DNA from: Orbilia blumenaviensis
Taxonomy: Eukaryota; Ascomycota; Orbiliomycetes; Orbiliales; Orbiliaceae
Reading direction: 5' to 3'
DNA: 64,000 nucleotides
Assembly: GCA_036872755.1 (NCBI GenBank)
Contig: JAVHNS010000001.1
Span: forward strand, 1,302,001-1,366,000
Position 1 is the first letter of the stretch. Each line of letters starts with the position of its first letter. The position numbers and the translations under genes are program-made. The notes below the pieces were generated by a model. It was not told where the DNA came from and searched no databases. It was given only the letters and a program-made list of their open reading frames with translations. Of this stretch, positions 13,277 to 24,639 are shown in pieces.

Positions 13277-13793
13277 TTGTGATTGGGGTACCTAATATCT
13301 CACCTTTTTTTTTTCTTTTTCAATTTATGCACTGGCCAACGGGGTTTTTTGTGGGTATAGCGTGATTTAAGGTTTGGATACACGGTTTATTGTACGGGGC
13401 TATAAGGTATCTGGGATGTTATAAAGGACATAGTGGATGGATGAAAATAATAGTATAATAGTATTAGTAACACTATAATTAGGCACCCTGGGAGTTCTGT
13501 CAAAACCGATTTTAAATTCCGGGTTGGTTAGCTTTTCTCCAGAGTTGCTAGTCTCGCCTCGTAATCAAACCATCTATTCTACAGGTGCATCATACTTCTA
13601 TCCTCCACCACGAGCCCATATAGTCCCATAGCTATCTAGGTAAATAATAATTGTATTGATTTTCTTAGCGCTTAGGCCCGAACCGCGATATCAGGCCTTG
13701 ATCAACGAATTGAGGACTCAAGCATAGATTTGATATATGGAAGGAAATGAAATAAGACGGTTGTTATGAGGCAAGCTTAAGGCTAATCAAAAC
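13277..13793. other. Convergent intergenic region between permease and patatin gene
   Basis: The two flanking genes end toward each other here. The region has a T-rich tract shortly after the permease stop and AT-rich DNA beyond. No further gene or recognised element is seen. Confidence 0.5.
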
Positions 13794-16700
13794 TCAAGGC
13801 CCACTTGTATTAGATGATGTCACCGTGATAATCTCAAATGAATCAGCTGTTAAATCATTACCATCAGAAGATGTTGATTGCTGAGGTTGGTTGCGACCAG
13901 TGCCAACATCCGCTAGCTCCCCATCCGCATCATCATCAACATCCGCTAGCTCCCCATCCGCATCATCATCAACATCCGCTAGCTCCCCATCTGCATCATC
14001 ATCAACATCCGCTAGCTCCCCATCCGCATCACCAACCTCCAGGTTTTCTTCCTCGATCCAATTTTCTCGGTAGTAGTCTCTCAAAACCTTCATAAATAAA
14101 TACAATATCAGCTTTCGTCGCTCATCTTCTTATTAATTACAAAGTAATCAATGGGAGGTTTACCTGGAGATCCATCGGAAATCCACTAATCGCGATTGAG
14201 TAAGGGTCCCCAAAATTGACATCGATTCGAATCGGCCCGGAACCTGGAATATATTCGAACGTAATGGGTATTTCAAATAACTGATTAGGCGTTTGTCGTT
14301 GTCGATCCATGTCGACTCTATGTCTGTTAACCATAAAATATGATGTTGTATTTAGGAGCTTCTCAAAGGGTGTCATTTCAAAGGGGCCGAGTCTGCATTT
14401 CAAACTTCCTTTGATCACAGGTCCATTTTGCATTCTCCTAAATATCCGATGGGGGTGGAAGAAGTATAAACTCGCTTTTAAGATGCCAGCCTGTGCATTC
14501 AAGGTACTTGTGTCGCATGGTCCATAAATTGGTTCATATACCAAATGAGTGCGTTGCACATATTTCTCGTCGAACTTCCTAGCATCAGATGCCATCTCCC
14601 CGATTCTATCGACATCATCGAAAGCTGGTTCGCTAGTACCCTGTAGAAAATTGACGTTCAAACGATTGCACCGTGCTATCATATCCCCATCGCTATTCCC
14701 GGAGTTGTAAAAGTCTTCCCAAGCCTGGTCACCATTCATACTTTTCAACCAAGTTGTAAAAAGATCTTCCATGCTCTTGTTCCCATTCACACTGCCAGTT
14801 GGTTCGAGCTGTGGATGGGATGACCGTCCGGAGCCAATTGAAAGCACTAGAGGGGGGCGTGCCTTGTCCCATAAATGCCTGGCTTCGTCTACCGCCAACT
14901 GAACTGGGTTGTTGGCCTTCAGTCCACCGTCCCGACATTCCACTCCTAAATCCAACACTGGAGCAAGGTATAAGGGTGCCGCCGACGTACACTTGGCCCT
15001 GGGTATTTAAAAAGAGTTAATAATCAGCACAATAGCCGGTAAGGCTCAAGCCGGCGTATTTGTTGTAGGACGACGGATCTTACAAAGTAGGTCCTAGTCA
15101 CATAGACACACCGTCGTATACGTGTATAATCAAAGAACAAGAAAGCAATAACACTTACGCAGTCGAGAGTGGTATCATCGAGTTCATATAATTGCCGTCA
15201 TCCCCGATGTCATAATTTGCGATCAAACGGCAATCCAGCATGGCCGTAGTTGTCACGGCTACGCGGCAGTGGCTTTCCAGCCCGAACATGGAAAGATGGG
15301 CATTTTCAAGGTGTTTCTCCACGGCCTCTTCGTAGCTTTCTTGGGCATATATCGATTCCCACCACCATGTCGCAAGCCATTGCAGGCCTACAGTTTTTGT
15401 ACCAAACCTAGGAACAAATGCTTTTGTGCATAATTCTTTAAACCTTCTCGAGTATTCAGACGCATGGAGTCCTTGAATTCCAATACCTAGAGCAACAATT
15501 CCGCCTAAAGTATACTATATCGATTAGCAATCCGCCTACCTAGGCAGCTATGCATACATGCCGACCACTGTATCGTAGATAGACCCAAAACCTTTGACAA
15601 ATATTAACATAACCAAGAGTGGTATGTCCACTTACTAATAGAAGACCCAACAATGAGATCAAAGAAAAATCCAATTGGAAGTCCCAGCCCGATAAGCGCT
15701 TCCAGACGTTCCAGTAGGACCAGCTGCGTTATTGCGCGGACACCGGCTCCGTCGAGAGAAAGTACTCGCGGATTTGTAAGCTCTGGTAATATTGGAACAA
15801 CAAACGGCCATATATGGTCGTTGTTAAGTCTAGCATTATCACCGCAGATCATACATTCTTCTAATACGACTGAACATTTGGGCTCTCGCGATAGAATGGT
15901 GCTCGAGTAATCCTTCAAGCAAGCCTCGCAGACAAGATGTTGACACGGAAGACGGTATTCGGATGTCCTAAAAAGACAGCAGAAACAGAATTTCGCTTTT
16001 AAAAACGGCGGCTCCTTGACTACGGTAACTAGGGCCTTCGGTATCAACTCTCTCGTGTTTATCATATTTTTGAGAAGTGTCAGCTCGGCGTCATCATCTG
16101 AATTATCACCAACTGTTGCAGTTGGGTATGCCCCGATCCCCCTAAGAGTCTTGATGTTCGCCTTATGCTTCGCTTCCACAACTTCCCGCCAAGAGTATGG
16201 ATCGAAACCTGCCGATTTCAATTTGGCCTCTCCAAGGAGTTCATCGATTCTGGTCTTAATTGATGTCACGAGTTTGTCTTCGCTATAGATCTTTGTTATA
16301 CCGTCTTCGTAATCTCCATCAGCCGAGAAGAATCCAAGTCCGTTTTGGTGGCCTTTGGTATGTCCGCTCCTCGTATTTGAACACGTCCAGCTGCGAGACC
16401 TGGGACGATCTTCTCTATGGACGTAGCTGCACGTCACATAGTTTTCGAGGAATTCGGATACGGCCGTCTTGCAAAGCGTCTCGATGCGGTTATGAAAAAC
16501 ATGCAAGTCGACGACAACTGCAAAACAATGACATTAGCCCTTTGGCCTTGCTCGAACTTATATTGAAGGAGTTTATATCAGTGGTAGATTGGTGATTTTT
16601 AGTATTTAATATCCTATTACGAACCTTGATTTTTATTCTGCTGAGCATTTCTAACAATGGCAGACGCTAGAAAACCTGTGATAGGTTCGAAAACTCTAGA

Positions 16701-18409
16701 TCTATCGTCGTTTGCGGCCGTTCGATCAAAGCAAACCTGCAAAAACCTTGTAAAGGGGGTATGAGCCGATTGCATTGTAAACTGACGACAAAAACCGAAG
16801 TCAAATGGTTTCTCTGGGTTTTGAATAATGTGATAAAACGCATGGTCTACTATGGATATAAGTTGTATGCCGTTGAACTTCGTCCATGATTTTTTCCGTG
16901 TCTCTTGGACTCGCTTCGATTCAGTTTCAATGGTCTGCTTCAGTTTAACGATTTGATTGTATATTATATCGGGAGTTCCGAGTGTTCCTACACCCTTTCG
17001 TGGAACGAAATGGAAATGAACACTGCTATAGCTTTTTAAGAAGAGCTGTTTCAGGGGATTGACTTCGGGCGAGTCGTCGACAGTTATGCCATACTATAAT
17101 ACAAACAGGATGGAGAATTAGTACCTTCATCACTATATTTTTTCCAAAATGGCAACTTCCAGCTGTGACTAAAGAAATATACGAGGACTGACCTTCTTAG
17201 CAAGTCCCTCCAGACCGGGAGTCTCAAATAGGCTCCTCATTTCCTCAAGAAAATCTTGGGCAAACATGACTTGGCCGTCTTCCGCCACCCATTCTTTCCT
17301 CCCTTCGGTTCCATTATTCACGACCAGAATCAGGGCAGGAAGTGTGGCCTGGTTAATCGCGTGCTGTGCGCCAGTGGTACTCCAATCCATCAATAGCTTA
17401 ACTGTACTGGGCCACTCGTTACCCTTTGTAACATAACATATTACATCGCTGAATATATATAGCAAACGAGGGTAGATGGTTTTGATACCATCTAGTTGCT
17501 TTTTCGACCCTAGAGAGCGAATGGAAAAAGATTTTTGTGCACATCTCTGCAATATCCCCTGGTAATCGTTAGCAATTGGTGCTTTGCCTCCTATCCCTTC
17601 ACAGTCAGCAATAAACAAGGGACTAGCGGTTCCCAGCGTGAACGGGTCCGCATATAAATTGACCCCCCCAGTCGTTGGCCGGAAACTAGCGGGTTTCCCA
17701 CAAACTGGTTTTCTAACATCTTCTCTCGTGAGGGGTCTGCTATTCTCCGCATCCGCAATCCCGAGGCTGATCAGATACTTAACTGTTAAGCAAAAATCAA
17801 AAATATAAGAATTAGTAACATTGAAAACAATTTATGGCCACATAGAGCTATGGGACTAGCTATAGGCACGGTCTAGCAGGCTTGCAGGGTAACCCGACGA
17901 AATGCCAAATCCCGCCCCTCTGAATTCATGAAATGGTGGGATGCTTAACTCAGTAGTGACTTTCCGCTCCCCGTACCACCAACAAATGACACAATACTAG
18001 GAAACTGGGTAGAAGGGTTGGAATTAATGTTAAGGGACTGGTTTATGAGGTCTCTCAACCTCAACGTCCCCACAATATGTTGACTCTCGACAACACTCTC
18101 CCCAGCCTTGTTCTTAACCTTTTTTGATAGAACCCCAAACCATTTTGCCTTTTCATCTTCAATAAAAGCACGCTCGAGATCTGCGTCGGTGTATTCTCGA
18201 GTAACCTGACCCCAAAGAATCTCTCCCTGTGATGGTGGTAAATTTCGCCTGTGTCTATCCTGCTTCCCCTTTCTTGTCATCTGCGTTATATGTATCGTAA
18301 AGCAATTTTCGCAGAATACCAAGTCGCAAGAACACCCAACCGAAGAGCTTTCTATGGGGTTATCGCATCTATCACATATATTTCGCGTTTCTGCATCCGG
18401 CCCCTCCAT
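13794..18409 (-). CDS. B-box / GTPase-like P-loop / RING / patatin phospholipase protein
   Basis: Seven exons, read on the minus strand: 18409-17950, 17782-17193, 17093-16625, 16517-15636, 15504-15159, 14998-14164 and 14087-13794 (1291 aa). Near residues 10-45 is a B-box-like finger (C-D-R-C ... C-S-C ... C-E-N-C ... H). At ~144 is a Walker A, G-G-T-G-S-G-K-S, then F-I-A-D-C-E-G, resembling the D-x-E-G switch of GBP/atlastin-type GTPases, and L-I-L-V-V-N-N. Near 684-735 is a RING (C-F-C-C ... C-Q-H-L-V-C-E-A-C ... C-M-I-C). The patatin domain has D-G-A-G-V-R-A (oxyanion loop, ~761), the nucleophile motif G-S-S-I-S-G-I (~797) and catalytic D-G-G (~936), so Ser and Asp are kept although the glycines are partly replaced. 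Exon 7 carries acidic repeats. Its acceptor is uncertain: 14111 would also keep the frame and adds 8 residues. Patatin proteins with NTPase domains act in fungal self-recognition and defence; that role is inferred here. Confidence 0.8.
13905..14033. repeat. 33-bp minisatellite, about four copies, inside the patatin gene
   Basis: The unit (on the plus strand, CATCCGCTAGCTCCCCATCC followed by GCATCATCATCAA) is repeated nearly perfectly about four times; one copy has a C-to-T change. Being 33 bases, it keeps frame. On the coding minus strand it gives an acidic 11-residue repeat, D-A-D-G-E-L-A-D-V-D-D. Such in-frame repeats often vary in copy number between strains. Confidence 0.9.
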
Positions 18410-20383
18410 AGTTACAGAGTGGGTAACGCTCACTTGCGTAGCCGCTTCGTAATTTTTCTTGATGCTGCTGATGAAGGCTTTCAGCTACAAGAACTCAACT
18501 AAATAATATATCTGCTTTCTAGGCCAAAGATCTAGAGGGTTTCAGCGGGAAGTGCGTATGAACCTCTTTTTTGCGCAAGACTTAAGTACTTGGGTACGAT
18601 AAAAGAAGAATATAAAAATTAAAGTAAATTCCAAAGAGTTAAACCTCAACTCGTAAATGAATGAAGTTCAATTACAATGGTCTGGTGAGCACTGGTTATA
18701 CCAAGTGGAGGACGAGGTGGTCTAAAATACTTTTTTTTTGAAACCTATTCACGAAAACTTCAATTGACCTAGTCAATACTGGCACATGAGTAAAAACTAT
18801 CGATTCAAAAGATGCCTGAAATCAACTGCCACATGGCAAACCTGTTACCCCGCTCGCTCGCTCGGCCAGCCGGTCGAGAACGACTGTGCTGTACCCAAAC
18901 GTAAACGTCATAAAAATGATCTTGCAGATTTGCGCCAATGGCTTCTATAGCCGTGTCTTCCTGCATGGTTTGCCGAACGGGGTGGTTTCATGATGTACCG
19001 ATGCGTACCTATCATGGTACTCATGGAACCTCAGACGCTCTGATATTCGATACCGTAGTCTTTTATGTAAAGATAGATTTTCAGACCAGCATTTGAAATG
19101 TTAAAGATTGAATTTTATTTGAATTCTTGCACGTCGGCCCATCTTGATTTACCTTGTCATTCATGTTATCGCCTACGCACTTTCATATGCTTTATATACT
19201 ATCGTTTTAGTCTCGGTCCCACTATTATTTGTGTTGTACTTGTGGTATTTCAATGTCCCCTTCTGGCTAGCCTCAACGATATCGGGTTAGCTTGCTGCAG
19301 CGTTGCACACAGGGCTCGAAGATCCACCTCCATTTCGACAAACCGTTATTCACAGGATGGCTCCGTTGGTAGACGACTATATATGCCGTAAAACCTTAAA
19401 TATTACCATAGTAGTAAGTCAGGGGTTTTTATCTGGACACCAACTCATTATACCATATTGATCTTATCCTGCGATATCAATAAACACAACTAGCATTAAT
19501 TTTCTACGTTTGGTTAAACACTTTTGCATAATCGCTTCGTAGTCGAAATGCAGCTAAATTGTGATTGCAATTGGTTGAAAGAAGCAGAAACTTTGACTCC
19601 GTAGCGTAAAATAGATATCATAAGTGGGCTAAAAAAAGAGCCCCGTATATATACACAAATTCAAGTTAAGAAAAAAAGAAAGAAAGCTAAAAGGTAAAGG
19701 AAAAAAGTTATATATTTACAACTGAATAGAAAAGAATAACCTCCATCAAAAGACTCCAGGACGTGAAGGGGGTATGTGGGATTGAAACCAAGAGTGGGAA
19801 CTTCGACAGTGGTACTGTTGCATGTCGTTGTGGTTTTTACCGAGAAACAACTGCAGCCCAGAGTTACCTCGACAAAACTGCAGCGTACGTATGTCGGTTA
19901 CGAGAACGTGTGTATCAGCCAGTGTCGGTAGGAGTGTTATAGTCGATATATCGCCCCAAGGTTGCTTCCAACGAAAGAAAAAGTGCTATTTATAGCGCTG
20001 CATGTGGAAGTGGGATCTTTAATGTTTCAACAGCTAGATCGTTTGGTTTCGAGGCTGAGTATGGTTGCTTTAATGTCAGGGAAGAATAAGGAGTTAAGAG
20101 CTGATAATGTCGAGCCTTGTCTTAGATGTTATTTCGCCCTTGGGATTGTCGTAAAGGAGAAGTGTAACGTTTGTGCATTAAAAAACCACCTCTGAAAGAG
20201 TTTTTTGTTCCCAACAATATGGAAGAAACCGAAACAAAAGGAAAGAACGCCAATTCGCCGCTGACTCTGGTAGAGTAATTATTGTACGGGGGGTGGTATT
20301 AGGTATACGTTTGTTTATTGGTTTTTTTTTTTTTAATTCATTTTTTTTGGTGGGTTGTAGAAATCCTCGTATCTTAATTGCTT
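18410..20383. other. Intergenic region upstream of the patatin gene
   Basis: The minus strand frame of patatin exon 1 stays open upstream to about 18491, just after a TTGTAG that could be a splice acceptor, so a further 5' exon is conceivable, but no ATG-bearing partner exon was found within 300 bases. The rest is AT-rich with A- and T-runs near 18730, 19660-19700 and 20325-20350. Nothing else is recognised. Confidence 0.45.
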
Positions 20384-20539
20384 CTACACACCAGCCAAAG
20401 GAGTGAATGCTGTTCCACCACTAGATCTTCGCCTCTTAATGATCCAGAGAATGAGCGCAAGGATGATGATAACGAAGACCAGGGCACCAAGGGCGATGCC
20501 AAGGTTGAAGTTTAAGCTGGAAGTATCGATGTTGACCAT
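20384..20539 (-). CDS. Small single-pass membrane protein (51 aa)
   Basis: A short uninterrupted frame, ATG at 20539 and TAG at 20386-20384. The N-terminus is short and polar (M-V-N-I-D-T-S-S). One strongly hydrophobic helix follows at about residues 14-34 (L-G-I-A-L-G-A-L-V-F-V-I-I-I-L-A-L-I-L-W). It is stopped by I-K-R-R-R, then comes a short tail, T-A-F-T-P-L-A-G-V. The charge pattern predicts the N-terminus outside and the tail in the cytosol. The ATG has a good context (ACAAAATGG). The family is unknown to me. The clean hydrophobic core, flanked by a positive stop and lying alone in AT-rich DNA, argues for a real gene. Chance cannot be excluded without transcripts or homologues. Confidence 0.6.
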   Translation of the reverse strand: MVNIDTSSLNFNLGIALGALVFVIIILALILWIIKRRRSSGGTAFTPLAGV

Positions 20540-21764
20540 TTTGTATGTATTTTATTTATAGAGACTGATATTTCGTTATTGAAAAAAATAATTGAAGTTG
20601 ATTTGGAAAATCGTGATCGATATCGATTAAAAACAATCGCGGATTTCAAAAGGGTGGGAGCGGCGCGCAGTTACTTAATTGCTGATAACCGAAGCGAAAA
20701 GGGCTGGCTGGAAATGAAAGGGAATGACAGCTATCGACGGAAACTGAACGAGTTAATATAAAAGAAAACCCAGGGTCGTCCGAAACCAAATCCACAAAAT
20801 TTCCAAAAACAAGGAGGTTCAAGGAATAAAAGAATGAATAGAATGTATAAAAGCCTCCGAAAGCGCCCATAGACTTCTTTTAAAGAAATCTCGTAAAAAG
20901 GAGGAGGGGCAATCGCAGTTTATTAAAGGAAGAAAACGGCACGGGAAGCTTATACGGAAAAAAACCAAAACGGCACAGGAAAAAGGTCGTACATCTGACA
21001 GTCAGCGAACTTGCCAACCCCTCCCCTCTCCCCTCTCCCCCCTACCTCAAAAGCTTGCTGCGCCCATGTGTACCCGTGTGCTGCTACTCGTAGCGGAGCA
21101 TATCAGAGCGGGTGGGCATCCCTTAATATAGCTGAGCTGTTTCGGCTAGACGTTCCAACCAGGATGCGTGCGGACGGGGCACCTTCGCTTGGCTTTTTTT
21201 GTTTTCGATCGTACGGCAAACATTGCGAAATTCAAACGAACAACTTCTCGAGAAACCGAGAAATAGTGGACAGGCCAAGCAAGATCTCAGGGCTGAAAAA
21301 TGTACATATGCGTAGAGGCTCTGGTTGCACAGGATTCAGGATCTTGTTAGTGTACTGGAACCTTTTACTATTTTAGATATATGCATATGCACGCCTTGAT
21401 TACGTGTGGGATTAAATATCTTACACATGTGCGCAATCGAACAGGCATTGAAGTTTGTTAGTTTGGAGAAATTTAAATTGCAAAAGGGGAGGCTCGATCT
21501 TCAATTGCAAAGTTTTATATTTCACAGGACCGCAAAGATACTCGCTTGTTCCCCCTGGTTCAAAACCCACGTTCGATTCCGCATGGGGTTTGTGAGACAA
21601 TCAACAGCTGCGTAACGCATGATATCATACCCTCTCCACACTACTTCTCCCTTACTGAGTTGATCCAAATTTAAACGTCAATATTCGATATTAAAATTCG
21701 TAGCTCCAGCCTCCACAAAAAGCGAAGTGGCTCGGCCCGAGTTTATATTGAAGTTAATCCGTAA
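20540..21764. other. Intergenic region
   Basis: This lies between the small membrane-protein gene (promoter side) and the 3' end of the CaiB-like gene. It has A-rich stretches near 20900-20980 and a CT-rich block at 21020-21045. No supported gene. Confidence 0.45.
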
Positions 21765-23237
21765 TTAAGATAAATCTTCCCAAGCAGCGTCGTAGTGTCC
21801 AAGATCGGTTGGCATGTATCGATACCCAACTTCTACCCCATCGATCTTCCCCGCGTGCTGAACCCCCTTTATCATCCCCAATTTACACTGCCTCGTCTCC
21901 ATAAATTCTTCCACATCTTGTTTACTAATCCTGGGCACATTGAACCCTTCCTTACCAGCAATCCTTCCTAAAGAGGATATATACTCCATAACCCCCGCCA
22001 AACTAACATGAACCTCCCAGCTACCTCCCTCAACAATTCTCCTATGCAAGGCCGCCAATATGCCAATAGCTAAGAAGTATCCTGCTGTGTGATCTAACGC
22101 CTGACATGGCCATTTTTTAAACTTCTCGCCTTCTTGGTTGAAATACTCGGCTTCGCTGGCGTTTACGCCGGTGCACAATTGTACCATGCTATCAAATCCT
22201 CTTCTACCTTTCCATGGCCCAGATTCTCCGAATGCATTTAATGAGGCATAGATTATTCCATCAGGAGCGAGGGATGCTACTGCACCTGGTGAAAAGCCTT
22301 TGGAGGCTAGGGTTCCGGGCCGGAATGATTGGATCAAGACGTCTGCGGTAGATAGGAGGCCTTTGAGTTTTTCCGTTCCTTTTTCATTTCGGAGATCTAT
22401 GAAAGTGGAGCGTTTGCCTCGTGAAGTATCGATGTCAAGGCCGGGTAGTGATGGCAGATGTGGGCCATGGATCCAAAGGACGTCTGCGCCGTGGGCGGCG
22501 AGGGTTCGGCCACAGATTGGTCCTGCCAGCACTCTTGATATCTCTGCGACTCGAAGACCAGACAGGCATGATTTGGGTGTTTTATTTTTTAGGTTTGGAG
22601 GAAGACCTGCTGGTGCATCTCCAATTTTACGAATAATGATAGGAAACGGCGGAAGATGCCGTGACTGTTCTTCCAAACTCCATTCCAACGGTGTTCGTAG
22701 TGCATATATAACAGCCCCTCGTTCATGAGCAATACCCTCCAATTCCAACGCTTTAAACCTCTTCACTGCATCTGCGATAATAGACTTATCTGTACAATCC
22801 GTTGGTAGTCCCAAAATCTCCAACGCTGCAATCGCATGATTTGGGAAATTCGCGTGGATGCCGACGATGCGACCATCGGAAGTTCCGTAAGACCCGGAAA
22901 CGGCACCCCAGACGTCTGATGCTGGGGAATTAAGGATTCGGATGTGGCTTTCGGATTTGTATTCTGTGGTCGCATGGAGGGTGTTTACTGTTACCTTTGG
23001 AATACTAGTGGGTTTATCATCGTTGGTTCTGTGGGAATATATAAGTGAGGCTGCCAAGGTGGAAGTAGCTACCACTGCTGGTGGGATAAGTGACAAACGG
23101 TAGCTGGAAGGGAAAGTATGCTCCGGCCCTGTTATTTCGACTGTTTCATCGGATAGAGCGGAGGCGGGTAGGGAGAGGTTTTCCCAGAGGTCGTGGATTA
23201 TATCCTTCGTGGTGAAGTGTGAACGATTAATTTGCAT
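21765..23237 (-). CDS. CaiB/BaiF (class III) CoA-transferase family protein
   Basis: A single-exon gene of 490 aa if started at the ATG at 23237 (the one at 23240 is equally possible). The frame is open further upstream to about 23516, but that part looks non-coding, and related fungal proteins begin close to this Met with a T-T-x-x-I-x-x-L-W-like segment. The class III CoA-transferase core is seen in L-R-V-A-E-I-S-R-V-L-A-G-P, G-A-D-V-L-W-I, D-T-S-R-G-K-R-S, L-I-Q-S-F-R-P-G and G-F-D-S-M-V-Q. It continues in A-L-D-H-T-A-G-Y-F-L-A, whose Asp is probably the catalytic one. This family moves CoA between carboxylic acids or racemises 2-methylacyl-CoAs; the substrate here is unknown. The N-terminal third is the divergent half seen in fungal members. 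It is transcribed away from the membrane-protein gene at 24640, with 1.4 kb between. Confidence 0.88.
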   Translation of the reverse strand: MQINRSHFTTKDIIHDLWENLSLPASALSDETVEITGPEHTFPSSYRLSLIPPAVVATSTLAASLIYSHRTNDDKPTSIPKVTVNTLHATTEYKSESHIRILNSPASDVWGAVSGSYGTSDGRIVGIHANFPNHAIAALEILGLPTDCTDKSIIADAVKRFKALELEGIAHERGAVIYALRTPLEWSLEEQSRHLPPFPIIIRKIGDAPAGLPPNLKNKTPKSCLSGLRVAEISRVLAGPICGRTLAAHGADVLWIHGPHLPSLPGLDIDTSRGKRSTFIDLRNEKGTEKLKGLLSTADVLIQSFRPGTLASKGFSPGAVASLAPDGIIYASLNAFGESGPWKGRRGFDSMVQLCTGVNASEAEYFNQEGEKFKKWPCQALDHTAGYFLAIGILAALHRRIVEGGSWEVHVSLAGVMEYISSLGRIAGKEGFNVPRISKQDVEEFMETRQCKLGMIKGVQHAGKIDGVEVGYRYMPTDLGHYDAAWEDLS

Positions 23238-23240
23238 CAT

Positions 23241-24639
23241 ATTTGACCTTATAGTACTGTTCCACGGAATATTACGAATCTTGAAGATAGTAGCAGAGGA
23301 AGTTGGGATTGATATCATGGGCCGGAATGTCCGGTAGTGTGTAAATATCCATGCATTGCCAATGGCTACATCCTTTACAGAGTTTAATCTATCAGCCTCT
23401 GTTGGAAAATGTGCGTTGGGGAGCTGGAAGTGCCAAGCCGAGGTCCACCCATGAGGCTGAAAATAATGGGTGAGAGAACAAGGCGGTTTTTGTTGACCCC
23501 TCATACAAAACAGCACCCGACAGCCGACTCCAAATCCGAACTATGCATTGCATTTTCTATGAATTAAAGTCTGCAGACCTGTCACTCACGCAGGCTGATA
23601 TTGTATGCTGATAACGTTATTAATAACGGCCAGGCAGCATTAACAAGCTGTCAAAAGAGCTAGATTTTCAAGGTTTTTTTTTTTTTAGTTCATCGTATGA
23701 CAGCGATGTTTACATGATAATCCCTTATAGCACAAAGCTGGGCAGTTACAAAGCAAAGCAATGCTAAAAGTGGAGTCACATACCACTATACTGGGCATCT
23801 GCCTGGAATACTTTACTCCCAAACTAGTTCGCCCCGAGTAATGTAGGTGGGTACTCAGGAAGTAGGTACCTCAGGCAAAGATGAAAGGTTAAGTTTTCGA
23901 AGGATCACGCACCCGCTATTCATACTTGACTGGGATGATCGAAAGACACACGCACAACCTGCAGCCTTGCTGGTTTTTTTTTTGGCCGTTTTAGCCGCAT
24001 CACCCCTCTGGGTTCTTTGGATATATTACTTGGTAGATGTACGCATGTGCATGTGGCCACTGGGGATTGATTATATATTCGCACCGACCCTCCTCTTCGA
24101 TCTCTTTCCCCCCGCTGATATACTGACATATCAATCTTTCGTTCATTTAAATGGGTGATTGTTTGGGGTTACTAACGACTGCTTTCGGATCTATTTGCAG
24201 CATATGCGAATTTGTGCGACACGCTGATGTTTGTCCAGATTGATTGCATTGTTGTTATTTGGGAAATGCTGCAAGTCATTCTGTCGTTTGGGATGTAAAA
24301 AAAAAAACACGAGATGCGGAAACAGGAACTTACCTCCTTAGAAAAGATCGATGATTCTAAGAATATAACGAATGCGACGGTAGACTAAAAAAAAAAAAGA
24401 GAGATAGCTATTGCTTGACGAGAAACTACATCCTCAACTTATCTCAATCGCTATCAACAATCAGTTATCTGAAACTCCACCGGTAAGCCACAATTGAATC
24501 CCGCCTTGGTTACCCTAGCCGAACCGTTGAGCAAGTGACATAATCGGTTGGTCGGTATCCCTACTCTAACAACTCTGAGCAATTAGGTAGCTAGCGGAAC
24601 ACACAAACCAGCGCGCGTGTTTGGCCCTAAAACCATCGC
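23241..24639. other. Divergent intergenic region
   Basis: This is the shared upstream region of the CaiB-like gene (leftward) and the membrane-protein gene (rightward). It contains several A/T homopolymer runs (near 23676, 24296 and 24388). The open frame at 23847-24158 has no recognisable product. Confidence 0.45.

Noticed and set aside
13905..14033. CRISPR-like direct repeats
   Set aside because: The units are contiguous without spacers, lie in a eukaryotic coding exon and keep the reading frame.
13838..14095. Plus-strand His/Pro-rich and Ser/Ala-rich frames over the minisatellite
   Set aside because: They are shadows of the 33-bp repeat, whose coding use on the minus strand fits the patatin gene.
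21540..21610. tRNA-like T-loop (GTTCGATTCC)
   Set aside because: No matching acceptor or T stem and no A/B-box spacing could be found around it.
23241..23516. Upstream extension of the CaiB-like reading frame
   Set aside because: The extra 93 codons start without an ATG, have low-quality composition, and related proteins begin near the Met at 23237-23240.
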